DNA of 22,493 bases from Candidatus Rokuibacteriota bacterium (GTDB lineage: Bacteria > JAUVQV01). The notes beneath the pieces are model-generated. The model had not been told where the DNA came from, searched no databases, and saw nothing but the letters and a program-made list of their open reading frames with translations. Where the stretch lies: NCBI GenBank assembly GCA_030609125.1, contig JAUWCW010000005.1:1-22493 (forward strand), read 5' to 3'. The position numbers and the translations under genes were made by a program. Of this stretch, positions 1 to 8,063 are shown one piece after another; the stretch's first letter is position 1; each line of letters starts with the position of its first letter.

Positions 1-1683
1 ACGGTAGAGCGGCCCGAGGCGGCGGGCCATCTTCTCCGGATCGATCCAGCCCTTCTGGTACACCACCCAGGCCAGGCCGATACCGCCGAGAGACATGATG
101 AGAGAAAGGACGAGGACGATGTTCACCCCTCCGTGGCCCTCGCCGTGGCCGCCGCCATGGCCCGCCTCGGGAAGGACCCTCCCGAGAAAGTCGGTGACGC
201 CGTGGCCCCACCCGGCGGCGACGGAGAGGGCCGCCAGGATGATCAGGGGCAGAAGCATGGACCACGGCGACTCGTGCACGCCGCCGTGGCCGCCATGACC
301 GTGATCTCCCTGCGATTCGTCCTGGTGGTCCGCCGAGATGACGTCCGCCTCACGCTGGCTGAAAAAGACCGAGAACACAGCACGGAAGACGTAGAAGGCC
401 GTACCCCCCGCCGCCAGCATGGCCCCCGCGAAGAGCCAGGTGTGCCCCGACGCGTAGGCCGCCCCGAGGATGGCTTCCTTGCTGTAGAAACCGGCGAGGA
501 AGGGAAAACCCGAAAGGGCCAGGGAGCCTATGATGAAGGTGACGGCGGTCCACCTTATCTTGCCGAAGAGCTTTCCCTGTTTCGTTATGTCCACGTCGCC
601 GCCGACGGCGTGCATGACGCTCCCGGAACCGAGAAAGAGCAGGGACTTGAAGAAAGCGTGGGTGAAGAGGTGGAAGATGGCGGCCACGTAGGCGCCGACG
701 CCGAGTCCGAGGAACATGTAGCCGAGTTGGCTGACCGTGCTGTAGGCCATGATCCGCTTCAGGTCCTTCTGCGTGACGGCGATGGCGGCGGCCATGAGGG
801 CCGTGAGGGTCCCCACGACGGCCACGGTGAGCATCGCTGTCGGCGAAAGCTCGAAGAGCGTGTGGCACCGGGCCACCATGTAGACGCCCGCGGTGACCAT
901 CGTCGCCGCGTGGATGAGGGCGGAGACCGGGGTCGGGCCTTCCATGGCGTCGGGAAGCCAGACGTGCAGCGGGAGCTGGGCGGATTTTCCGGTCGCCCCC
1001 AGGAAGAGGAGCAGGCAGATCAGCGTCACCGTCCCGGACCCGACGGCGCCGGAGTGAACCGCCGACTCGAACCACTCGAAAACCACCGGGAACTCGACAC
1101 TCCCGGCGTTGACGATGATGAGGAAGATGCCGAGGACGAAGCCGAAGTCTCCCACCCTGTTCACCAGGAAGGCCTTCTTGCCGGCGTCGGCGGCGGACTT
1201 CTTGTGGTACCAGAAACCGATGAGCAGGTAGGAGCAGAGGCCCACCGCCTCCCAGAAGACGAAGAGGAGGAGGAAGTTGCCCGCCAGCACCAGCATCAGC
1301 ATGGAGAAGGTGAAAAGGGAGAGGTAGGCGAAGAAGCGGTGGTACCCCCCGTCGCCGCGCATGTAGCCGACGGAGTACCAGTGCACGAGGAAGCTCACGG
1401 AGGTCACCATCACGAGCATGACCGCCGTCAGGGAGTCCGCCGTGAGCCGCAGGGGCACGATGAAGCCCCCCACGGATATCCAGGTGTAGACGGTTTCCGC
1501 AAGGTCTTCCCCCCCCAGAACGGTGAAGAAGACCCTGTAGGCCAGCAGGACCGAGGCGCCCACCCCGGCGAGGGCCACCCAGTGGGCCGACGTCCGGATG
1601 AGCCTGCGCCCCAGCAGGCCGTTCAGCAGGAAGGCCGCCAGGGGAAAGGCCGGGATCAGCCAGAGCATCTGCCCCGTCGTCAT
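1..1683 (-). CDS. nuoL: NADH-quinone oxidoreductase subunit L (NuoL), C-terminus cut by window edge
   Basis: Antiporter-like membrane subunit of complex I that pumps protons at the far end of the membrane arm. About 561 residues are in the window; the family is usually somewhat over 600, so the end of the lateral helix is missing. The reading frame is open from the ATG at 1683 to position 1. Hallmarks are FWEAVGLCSYLLIG (Glu near residue 145) and GATGKSAQLPLHVWLPDAM (Lys near 233), the Glu/Lys pair of the proton channel, followed by EGPTPVSALIHAATMVTAGV. Hydrophobic helices run throughout. Two His/Gly-rich loops occur, at about 255-300 and 130-175 in DNA coordinates. Forty-two bases separate it from nuoK, the widest gap in the operon, with only a weak ribosome-binding site (GGTGA). 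The identity is secure. Confidence 0.96.
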   Translation of the reverse strand, partial: MTTGQMLWLIPAFPLAAFLLNGLLGRRLIRTSAHWVALAGVGASVLLAYRVFFTVLGGEDLAETVYTWISVGGFIVPLRLTADSLTAVMLVMVTSVSFLVHWYSVGYMRGDGGYHRFFAYLSLFTFSMLMLVLAGNFLLLFVFWEAVGLCSYLLIGFWYHKKSAADAGKKAFLVNRVGDFGFVLGIFLIIVNAGSVEFPVVFEWFESAVHSGAVGSGTVTLICLLLFLGATGKSAQLPLHVWLPDAMEGPTPVSALIHAATMVTAGVYMVARCHTLFELSPTAMLTVAVVGTLTALMAAAIAVTQKDLKRIMAYSTVSQLGYMFLGLGVGAYVAAIFHLFTHAFFKSLLFLGSGSVMHAVGGDVDITKQGKLFGKIRWTAVTFIIGSLALSGFPFLAGFYSKEAILGAAYASGHTWLFAGAMLAAGGTAFYVFRAVFSVFFSQREADVISADHQDESQGDHGHGGHGGVHESPWSMLLPLIILAALSVAAGWGHGVTDFLGRVLPEAGHGGGHGEGHGGVNIVLVLSLIMSLGGIGLAWVVYQKGWIDPEKMARRLGPLYR

Positions 1684-1725
1684 GCCGTCACCCGCGTCTG
1701 TTCTTTTCGCATCCGCATTCCCGTC

Positions 1726-2028
1726 TTATCCCTTCAGGAGGGTCATCTTGTCCCCGTCGAGGGTCTCGCGGTGACGGTAGTAGGCCAGGATGACCGTCAG
1801 GGCGATGGCCAGCTCGGCGGCCTCGACGCCGATGACGAAGAGGACCAGGACGAAACCCGTGTAATTCCCGTGAAGATTGGAGAAAGCTATGAAGTTCAGG
1901 TTCGCGGCGTTGATCATGAGCTCCACGGCCATGAGAACGACCAGGACGTTCCGCCGCACCAGAACGCCCACGAGCCCCACCGCGAAGAGGGCCGCGCTCA
2001 ATACGATGTAGTAGCTGACGGGCACCAT
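1726..2028 (-). CDS. nuoK: NADH-quinone oxidoreductase subunit K (NuoK)
   Basis: Small three-helix membrane subunit of complex I in the proton-conducting path. It has 100 residues, the normal family length. The two membrane-buried glutamates are present at the canonical positions, Glu36 (VLMAVELMINAANLNF) and Glu72 (GVEAAELAIALTVIL). The ATG at 2028 lies one base after the nuoJ stop, which implies translational coupling. A charged C-terminal tail (RHRETLDGDKM) follows the last helix. Nothing is unusual. Confidence 0.97.
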   Translation of the reverse strand: MVPVSYYIVLSAALFAVGLVGVLVRRNVLVVLMAVELMINAANLNFIAFSNLHGNYTGFVLVLFVIGVEAAELAIALTVILAYYRHRETLDGDKMTLLKG

Positions 2029-2029
2029 G

Positions 2030-2530
2030 TCACTTTCTCCTTCCTATGACAAGAAGGCCGAAGATCGCCGTGAGAAGAACGAGGGAGAGAAGCTCAAAGG
2101 GCAGGATGTGCTCCCGGAAGATGACCTTTCCCAGCATCTCGACATGCCCCTCGCCGGTCTCGATCCCGCTGCTCGGGGCGGAGAGCCAGCCCCTGGCGCG
2201 GCCGGCGATCCAGAAGAGCTCCACCAGCATCAGGCCGCCGAGAAGATACGCCCCGACGCTCCGGAAGGCCGTCCACTGCTGCACCAGGGGTTCCTTGAGG
2301 TTGACCATCATCACCACGAAGACGAACATGACCACGATGGACCCGGCGTAGAGCAGGATCTGGACGGCCCCGAGAAACTCCGCCCCCTGGAGGATGAAGA
2401 GCCCCGCCACCCCCAGGAAGGAGAGGATCAGGAAGAGGGCGCTGTAAACGACGCTGCGTGAGGTAATGACCAGCACCGCCGCCGCCAGGGTCACCGCGGC
2501 GAAGACGAAAAAGAGAGCCGTCCCCATCAT
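2030..2530 (-). CDS. nuoJ: NADH-quinone oxidoreductase subunit J (NuoJ)
   Basis: Membrane subunit of complex I with five predicted helices, 166 residues. The family signature AVQILLYAGSIVVMFVFVVM sits in the third helix, followed by MVNLKE. Translation can start at either of two adjacent ATGs (2530 or 2527). The first overlaps the nuoI stop as ATGA. The second sits at better distance (7 nt) from the GGAGG inside the end of nuoI. A longer upstream reading frame exists but only reads through nuoI out of frame. The loop near the C-terminus is glycine- and serine-rich (SAPSSGIETGEGH). Identification rests on position and the helix-3 motif. Confidence 0.95.
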   Translation of the reverse strand: MMGTALFFVFAAVTLAAAVLVITSRSVVYSALFLILSFLGVAGLFILQGAEFLGAVQILLYAGSIVVMFVFVVMMVNLKEPLVQQWTAFRSVGAYLLGGLMLVELFWIAGRARGWLSAPSSGIETGEGHVEMLGKVIFREHILPFELLSLVLLTAIFGLLVIGRRK

Positions 2531-2946
2531 CTTCCCTCCCCGTGGCGCAGCAGGTCCTGCTTGTGCAGGATCGTTTCCGAGCGGCGGTAGCAGGCGGCCT
2601 CGTACCTCCTGGTGAGGACGACGGCCTCCACGGGGCAGACTTCTTCGCAGAGCCCGCAGAAGAGGCAGTGCCCGAGATCGATATCGTAGATGTCTATGAC
2701 CTTCCTGTCCTCCTCCTCCGACGTCACCAGCCGGATGCACTGGGAGGGGCAGATCCGCGCGCAGAGACAGCAGGCGATGCATCGCTCCCTGCCGGTGCCG
2801 GGATCGGTCCTGAGAGCGTGCAGACCCCGGTAGCGCTCCGAGGGCTCCCGCCGCTCTTCGGGGTACTGGATGGTGATGGGTTTGGTGAGCATCTGCCGGA
2901 ACGTGAGCGAGAAGCCCCGGACCAGTTCCCGTATCGCCGCGATCAT
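2527..2946 (-). CDS. nuoI: NADH-quinone oxidoreductase subunit I (NuoI), 2x[4Fe-4S] ferredoxin-like
   Basis: Carries clusters N6a and N6b, which pass electrons from NuoG to NuoB. It has 139 residues. Two CxxCxxCxxxCP motifs are intact: Cys56, 59, 62, 66 (CIACCLCARICP) and Cys94, 97, 100, 104 (CLFCGLCEEVCP). By family precedent the last Cys of each motif ligates the other cluster. The amphipathic N-terminus (IRELVRGFSLTFRQML) is typical of the membrane-facing helix. The start is ATG at 2946, four bases after the nuoH stop; the end overlaps the nuoJ start. Confident assignment. Confidence 0.97.
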   Translation of the reverse strand: MIAAIRELVRGFSLTFRQMLTKPITIQYPEERREPSERYRGLHALRTDPGTGRERCIACCLCARICPSQCIRLVTSEEEDRKVIDIYDIDLGHCLFCGLCEEVCPVEAVVLTRRYEAACYRRSETILHKQDLLRHGEGR

Positions 2947-2950
2947 CTCA

Positions 2951-3928
2951 TCACCCTCTCAGCGCCACGTAGCCCGCCACCCACAGGATGTTCAGCAGCG
3001 ACAGGGGAAGAAGGACCTTCCAGCCCAGGGCCATGAGCTGATCGTAGCGCACCCGCGGCAGGGTGCCCCGCATCCAGATGAATACGAAGACGAAAAAGGA
3101 CGTCTTGAGGACGAAATAGCCCAGCGACACGGCACCGCCGAGGGCGGCGGCGGCCGGCCCGCCCCAGCCTCCGCAGAAGAGCGTCGTCATCAGCGCCGCC
3201 ATGGTCAGGATCGCGGAGTACTCGCCGAGTTGGAAGAGGCCGAAGCCCATGGCGGAGTACTCGGTGTGGTACCCCGCGCCAAGGTCTCCCTCCGCCTCGG
3301 GCATGTCGAAGGGAAGGCGGTTCGTCTCGGCCACGCCGGATATGAAAAAGACAATGAAGCCCAAGGGCTGAGCGACGATGAACCAGAGCCCCTTCTGCGA
3401 TTCGACAATCTCCACGAGGCTCATCGTCCCCGCCATCATGACCACCCCCACCAGGGCGAGACCCATGGAGAGCTCGTAGGAAATCATCTGTGCCGCCGAG
3501 CGCAGGCCGCCCAGGAGAGAGTACTTGCTGTTCGAAGCCCAGCCTCCGAAGATGATGCCGTAGGTCCCCAGGGATGAGATGGCCACCAGCATCAGGATGC
3601 CTACGTTCACGTCGGTTATCTCCATCCCCTTGCCGAAAGGGATGAGGGCGAAAACCGTCACCGCCGGCACCATGGTGAGCAGGGGCGCGATGACGAAGAG
3701 CGCCTTGTCCGCCTCGCCGGGGATGAGGTACTCCTTCGTTATGAGCTTCACCGCGTCGGCCATCCACTGGAGCAGGCCGAAGGGGCCCGCACGGTTCGGG
3801 CCGAAGCGGAGCTGTATCCGTCCGAGGATCTTTCTCTCCGCCAGGGTGCAGAAGCCCACGGTGACGGGGATGAGAAGGAGCACCACCAGGATCTTGAGCA
3901 GCACGAAGAGAAGGTCAGCGGGCGTCAT
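2951..3928 (-). CDS. nuoH: NADH-quinone oxidoreductase subunit H (NuoH)
   Basis: Membrane subunit that forms most of the quinone-access channel and joins the peripheral and membrane arms. It has 325 residues and about eight hydrophobic helices. Family signatures are present: ERKILGRIQLRFGPNRAGP near the N-terminus, GGWASNSKYSLLGGLRSAAQ in the middle, and FDMPEAEGDLGAGYHTEYS, whose acidic residues belong to the E-channel connecting quinone and proton sites. The ATG at 3928 follows the nuoG stop by three bases. No anomaly seen. Confidence 0.97.
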   Translation of the reverse strand: MTPADLLFVLLKILVVLLLIPVTVGFCTLAERKILGRIQLRFGPNRAGPFGLLQWMADAVKLITKEYLIPGEADKALFVIAPLLTMVPAVTVFALIPFGKGMEITDVNVGILMLVAISSLGTYGIIFGGWASNSKYSLLGGLRSAAQMISYELSMGLALVGVVMMAGTMSLVEIVESQKGLWFIVAQPLGFIVFFISGVAETNRLPFDMPEAEGDLGAGYHTEYSAMGFGLFQLGEYSAILTMAALMTTLFCGGWGGPAAAALGGAVSLGYFVLKTSFFVFVFIWMRGTLPRVRYDQLMALGWKVLLPLSLLNILWVAGYVALRG

Positions 3929-3931
3929 CGT

Positions 3932-6298
3932 CTACTGATCCTTACTCTCGCCGGCGGCTCTTTCAAGGCCCGCCAGCTTGCGGAGCGTTGCAGGCCAGCC
4001 TTCGGGCCTCTCCGATTCCCCGACGAAGGCCGCCATCTCCGCGTCGGCCGGATCACAGGGGAGGTGAACCTGTCCCGGAGGTGTCTTCAGATCGGCCTTC
4101 ACCTGTCTGACAAGCTCGCTCCCCCCGGAAACGACCCGGACGCTGTCGCCGCTTTTCAGCCCGAGAGCCGCGAGGTCGGCGGGGTGGGCCTCCACAACGG
4201 GCCCGGGAAAGAGCGGCGCGCTCTCCTCGACGAGACGGATCCGGTGGTCGGCGATGGGGATCCCGCGGAGCACCAGGAAACGCTCACCGGCGGAGGGGAG
4301 CTTCCCGCCGGGTGCAACCGGAGACGCCGCACCCGGCGGCGAACCCTTCGGCAAGGATCCCGGGGAAAGGCTCTTGCCCAGCGACGAGGCCAGGCCCTCC
4401 AGGGTCTTGCGGAGTGAGACGACTCCCGGAGGCGGAGACATGGCCTGCCGAAGCTGCTGGCTCAGGCCGCTGCTGGAAGTGAAGCTTCCCTCCTTCTCGG
4501 CGAAGGTCGGCAGCGGGAAAAGGACATCCGCCGCCCGGGCGGTCTCGGTGAGGAACGTGTCGAAGACGATCACCGTCTCCGCCTCGCTGATCCTCTTCGC
4601 CAGGGGCGAACCCGGGAGCGCGGTGCCGAGGGGATCGGCGCCGGCGAGCAGAACCAGGCCCGGAGCGCCCTCCGGCGGCGGCGGTCCCGCTGCGGCGGCG
4701 GCGGCCGCCCCCCTGCTGTTGCAGTCCCTGCCCAGGTAGAGGGGCATGCCGGTTCCCTCCCCCGAAAGAAGCCTGTCCAGTTCTTTCAAGAGCGAGGGGA
4801 CGGAGCCTTCCGGATCGTACCACCCCCTGTGTCCGACGAAGACGACCCTCACGCTCGCGGCGACTCTTCGCGCAAGATCTTCCACCGATCCTTCGGGGAG
4901 CCCCAGCTGCTTTTCCACCTCCCCGTTCTCTCCGCCCGGGAAAGAGGCGAGAAAGCTGTCGTCCCCGGCGGCCTTGAGGCGGTCACCGTGAGAAGCGGCG
5001 AGGGTGCGAAGCAGCCCGGCAAGGAGGAGGGAAAGCCCTTCGCCGGGCGGTCTGAGCCAGAGGCCCGCCTCCCCGCCGAGGAGAGCGTCCCGGGGATCGA
5101 GCACGATGAGCCCCGCCCCGGTCTTCCCGCACGCGACCCTGATGCGGACCCCCGCCACGGGCTCGAAGATGGTGAAGTCCTGGCCGGCGACGACAATGAG
5201 GTCGGCTTTCTCGAGGTCCTCCCAGGGGCGGGATGCGCCCGCCAGTTCCTCGAGACCCAGGGTGTCGACAGCTCTCAAGGTTCCTCCGGGGAGGACGGCT
5301 CCGGCAAACTCTCCGGCCGCCTCGATCTCTTCCCCGGTGAGGCCCGACGACACGATCATCTCCGCCCGCCGCGCCCCGGCGATCTTCTCCGCCGCAAAAC
5401 GGACAGCCTCGTCGGCGTCGGCGGGAGCCTGGCTCCCGTTCCGGCCCAGCAGGGGCGTGATGATCCGGGAGGTGGCGTTGACGTAATCGGTGCCGAAGCG
5501 CCCCCTGAAGCAGGCCTGGTCCTCGTTGTTCGGCCCCTCCCGGGGAACAGTCCTGACCAGCTCGCCCTCCTTCACCTGCAGGCTCAGCAGGCACCCCACG
5601 CTGCAGAAGGGGCAGACCGAGTCGGTGGTGGTCCCCTCCCAGGTCCTGCCCCTGAATTTGCGGACTTTGCTGTTCAGGGCGCCCACGGGGCAGATGTCGA
5701 TACAGGCGCCGCAGAATTCGCAGTTGTACGGCTCCTGGAACTCACTGTTGAGAGGCTGCTGGAAATACGTACCCACCCGCTTGTGGTATCCCCTCTCCAT
5801 GGCCCCCAGGACCGTCACTCCCCTCACCTCGCGGCAGACACGGACGCACCGGCGGCAGAGAACGCACTTTTCCGAGTCCCGTTCCACAAAGGGGCTCGGA
5901 TCGGTGACGGCGTAGGGGCCGGGGTTTTCGGGGAAGCGGTTTTCCGGCGCCGAGTGGCGGTAGGTAAGCTCCTGCAGTTCGCACTCCCCGCCCTTGACGC
6001 AGGTCGGGCAGTCGAGGGGGTGGCGGCAGAGCAGCAGCTCGAGCATCGTCTGCCGCACCTTCCTCAGCTGGGGGGTGTCGGTCAGGACCGTCATGCCGTC
6101 GCTCACCTGGGTGGTGCACGCGGCGAGAAGTCTGTTGATCCCCTCCACCTCGATCATGCAGAGGCGGCAGGCGCCGAGGACGCTTACCCGGGGGTGCCAG
6201 CAGAGCGTGGGAATGTCGACACCCGCGCGGCGGGCCGCCTCGAGCACCGTCACCGGCCCTTCGAGGCTGATCTTCTTCCCGTCGATGGTCACTTCCAC
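3932..6298 (-). CDS. nuoG: NADH-quinone oxidoreductase subunit G (NuoG), Fe-S and molybdopterin-type domains
   Basis: Electron-wire subunit of the complex I peripheral arm, 788 residues. The N-terminal [2Fe-2S] domain has Cys33, 44, 47, 61. The N4-type site is His93, Cys97, 100, 106 (HPLDCPTCVKGGEC). A ferredoxin-like domain carries Cys145/148/151/155 and Cys193/196/199/203. A further [4Fe-4S] site, Cys229/232/236 and Cys263, corresponds to the N7 cluster kept by some bacteria. Residues from about 275 onward resemble a degenerate molybdopterin-oxidoreductase fold that binds no cofactor in known NuoG. This part holds a low-complexity Ala/Pro run (encoded near 4670-4712). The start is GTG at 6298 with AGAGGGA about 8 nt upstream. 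The N-terminus also resembles NAD-dependent formate dehydrogenase, but the operon settles the role. Confidence 0.95.
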   Translation of the reverse strand: MEVTIDGKKISLEGPVTVLEAARRAGVDIPTLCWHPRVSVLGACRLCMIEVEGINRLLAACTTQVSDGMTVLTDTPQLRKVRQTMLELLLCRHPLDCPTCVKGGECELQELTYRHSAPENRFPENPGPYAVTDPSPFVERDSEKCVLCRRCVRVCREVRGVTVLGAMERGYHKRVGTYFQQPLNSEFQEPYNCEFCGACIDICPVGALNSKVRKFRGRTWEGTTTDSVCPFCSVGCLLSLQVKEGELVRTVPREGPNNEDQACFRGRFGTDYVNATSRIITPLLGRNGSQAPADADEAVRFAAEKIAGARRAEMIVSSGLTGEEIEAAGEFAGAVLPGGTLRAVDTLGLEELAGASRPWEDLEKADLIVVAGQDFTIFEPVAGVRIRVACGKTGAGLIVLDPRDALLGGEAGLWLRPPGEGLSLLLAGLLRTLAASHGDRLKAAGDDSFLASFPGGENGEVEKQLGLPEGSVEDLARRVAASVRVVFVGHRGWYDPEGSVPSLLKELDRLLSGEGTGMPLYLGRDCNSRGAAAAAAAGPPPPEGAPGLVLLAGADPLGTALPGSPLAKRISEAETVIVFDTFLTETARAADVLFPLPTFAEKEGSFTSSSGLSQQLRQAMSPPPGVVSLRKTLEGLASSLGKSLSPGSLPKGSPPGAASPVAPGGKLPSAGERFLVLRGIPIADHRIRLVEESAPLFPGPVVEAHPADLAALGLKSGDSVRVVSGGSELVRQVKADLKTPPGQVHLPCDPADAEMAAFVGESERPEGWPATLRKLAGLERAAGESKDQ

Positions 6299-6303
6299 GA
6301 CAG

Positions 6304-7581
6304 CTATCCCTCTTCCTTACGGCAGCAGGCCGCCCTGCCCTCGAGGTGTTCCTCGAACTCCTGCCTGAAGTGCTTGATACAGCTGACAACGGGGTTGATG
6401 CACGCCTGCCCGAGGCCGCAGAAGGCGGACTGCCGGACCACACTGGCAAGATCGAGGATTTCGTCGATGTCCCCCTTGCGCCCCGTCCCCCTCTGGATGC
6501 CATCGAGGAGGCGGACCGTCTGGCAGGTCCCCTCCCGGCAGGGAATGCACTTGCCGCAGGATTCGTGGCGGAAAAAGCGCGCCAGCCTGAGGGAGACCTC
6601 GACCATGCACGTCGGCTCCGCCACCACCATGAGGGCCGCCGAGCCGAGCATCGACCCTGCCGCGGCAACGCTCGGGAAGTCGAGGACGACGTCGAGGTTA
6701 TCCGGGGTGAGGCAGCTCGAGGAGGCGCCGCCCGGGAAAACGCACTTGAGCTGGCGCCCGTCGAGGATTCCTCCGGCGTGATTGTCGATCAGATCCCGGA
6801 GGGTGATTCCGAAAGGCAGCTCGTAGACACCGGGCTTGTTGACGTGGCCGGCGATGCAGTAGCCCTTTGTTCCCGCGTTCTTCTCCGTTCCGAGGGAGCT
6901 GTAGGAGTCGGCGCCCTCGAGAATGATGTTCGGCACGTTGGAGAAGGTCTCAACGTTGTTCAGAGCCGTCGGCTTGCTCCACAGGCCGCTGTTCACCGGA
7001 AAAGGGGGACGTATGCGCGGCATGCCCGGCTTGCCCTCCAGCGCTTCGAGGAGGGATGTCTCCTCGCCGCAGATGTAGGCGCCGGCAGTGCGGTAGACCC
7101 AGACACGGAAGGTGAAATCCTTCCCCATGATCCTCTCCCCGAGAAGACCCGCCTCCTCCGCCTCGGCGACGGCTTCACGCAGGATGCGGGCGGGCTCCAT
7201 GAACTCGCCTCGACAAACGATGACCCCTTCCTCCGCCCCGACGGCGTAGGCGGCGATGGCCATTCCCTCGATGAGCCGGTGGGGAATCTGTTCCAGTATC
7301 GGGCGGTCCTTGAAGGTTCCCGGCTCGCCTTCTTCGGCGTTGGCGATGATGTACCTGGGCGTCGCGGGGTCCTTGGAGACGAGCTCCCACTTCAGCCCCG
7401 TGGGAAAACCCGCCCCTCCCCGTCCGACGAGCTTCGCCTTCTTGACCTCTTCCACGACTGCGGCGGGGCTCATGTCGTTCAAGGCCTTTTCCAGGGCCTT
7501 GTAGCCCCCCTTCTCGCGATAGACGGCAAGGCTCCTGATATTCGGAGTCTCGATGTCTCTGTATATTATGGGCGCCGCCAT
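6304..7581 (-). CDS. nuoF: NADH-quinone oxidoreductase subunit F (NuoF), FMN/NADH-binding
   Basis: Oxidises NADH through FMN and passes electrons to cluster N3. It has 425 residues from the ATG at 7581, which lies two bases after the nuoE stop. The frame is open further upstream, but that stretch overlaps nuoE in another frame and has no homology-like content. The FMN/NADH site is visible as GRGGAGFPTG (53-62), NAEEGEPGTFKDR (81-93) and AYICGEETSLLEALEG (168-183). N3 ligands are Cys342, 345, 348 (SCGKCIPCREG) and Cys388. The last residues are Cys- and Lys-rich (ACCRKEEG), which is not a known site. Confidence 0.97.
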   Translation of the reverse strand: MAAPIIYRDIETPNIRSLAVYREKGGYKALEKALNDMSPAAVVEEVKKAKLVGRGGAGFPTGLKWELVSKDPATPRYIIANAEEGEPGTFKDRPILEQIPHRLIEGMAIAAYAVGAEEGVIVCRGEFMEPARILREAVAEAEEAGLLGERIMGKDFTFRVWVYRTAGAYICGEETSLLEALEGKPGMPRIRPPFPVNSGLWSKPTALNNVETFSNVPNIILEGADSYSSLGTEKNAGTKGYCIAGHVNKPGVYELPFGITLRDLIDNHAGGILDGRQLKCVFPGGASSSCLTPDNLDVVLDFPSVAAAGSMLGSAALMVVAEPTCMVEVSLRLARFFRHESCGKCIPCREGTCQTVRLLDGIQRGTGRKGDIDEILDLASVVRQSAFCGLGQACINPVVSCIKHFRQEFEEHLEGRAACCRKEEG

Positions 7582-7583
7582 GG

Positions 7584-8063
7584 TCAGTACTTCTTCAGGA
7601 TCGCCTTCACCTGCGCCGGATCCACCGGGCCGAAGGTCTTCTCGTTGATCATCATCGCCGGCGCCCTCTCGCAGGCGGCGAGGCACTCCGCCGTCTCGAG
7701 GGTGAAGCGCCCGTCTTCGGTGGTCTCGCCGGGCCTGATCCCCAGCTCCTCGTAGACGGCCTGATAGATTTCGTCCGAGCTGCGGAGGTAGCAGCAGAGG
7801 TTCTGGCAGATGAGAATGATGTTCCTGCCCCGGGGCTTCGTCGAGTACAGGTGGTAGAAAGTCACCACCTCGTACATGATCGACTTGGGCATTTCCATGA
7901 CCGCCGCCAGTTCGTCCAGCACCTCCGACGCCAGGTTGTTGCAGTCCTCCTGGACGATGTAGAGGGCCGTCAGAAGGGCGTCGGGCTTGCGGGGAAAACG
8001 CTCAAAGAGCTCCCGCAGCCGCTCTCTCGTGCTCTCGGGAATGACCTGGACGTTGGCGCTCAC
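7584..8063 (-). CDS. nuoE: NADH-quinone oxidoreductase subunit E (NuoE), [2Fe-2S] protein
   Basis: Thioredoxin-fold subunit carrying the off-path cluster N1a beside NuoF. It has 159 residues. The four ligands are Cys86 and Cys91 (CQNLCC) and Cys127 and Cys131 (ECLAAC), in the family pattern C-x4-C and C-x3-C. The N-terminal helical region (residues 10-60) matches the NuoE helical bundle. The start is GTG at 8063, overlapping the nuoD stop as GTGA. Related subunits occur in NAD-linked hydrogenases and formate dehydrogenases, but the flanking nuo genes make complex I the clear reading. Confidence 0.97.
   Translation of the reverse strand: MSANVQVIPESTRERLRELFERFPRKPDALLTALYIVQEDCNNLASEVLDELAAVMEMPKSIMYEVVTFYHLYSTKPRGRNIILICQNLCCYLRSSDEIYQAVYEELGIRPGETTEDGRFTLETAECLAACERAPAMMINEKTFGPVDPAQVKAILKKY

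Noticed and set aside
133-2049. Long plus-strand open frame of 638 codons opposite nuoL/nuoK
   Set aside because: It is antisense to clear complex I genes. Its composition is charged and low-complexity (Glu, Asp, Arg, His), as expected from the reverse strand of GC-rich membrane-protein genes.
3932-6298. Formate dehydrogenase alpha subunit instead of NuoG
   Set aside because: The N-terminal cluster domains are shared, but the C-terminal region lacks recognisable active-site Cys/Sec motifs, and the gene lies inside a complete nuo order.
4829-6781. Plus-strand open frame of 650 codons opposite nuoG and nuoF
   Set aside because: It is a shadow of genes whose cofactor ligands are all intact on the minus strand. 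There is no recognisable domain and no promoter or ribosome-binding site.
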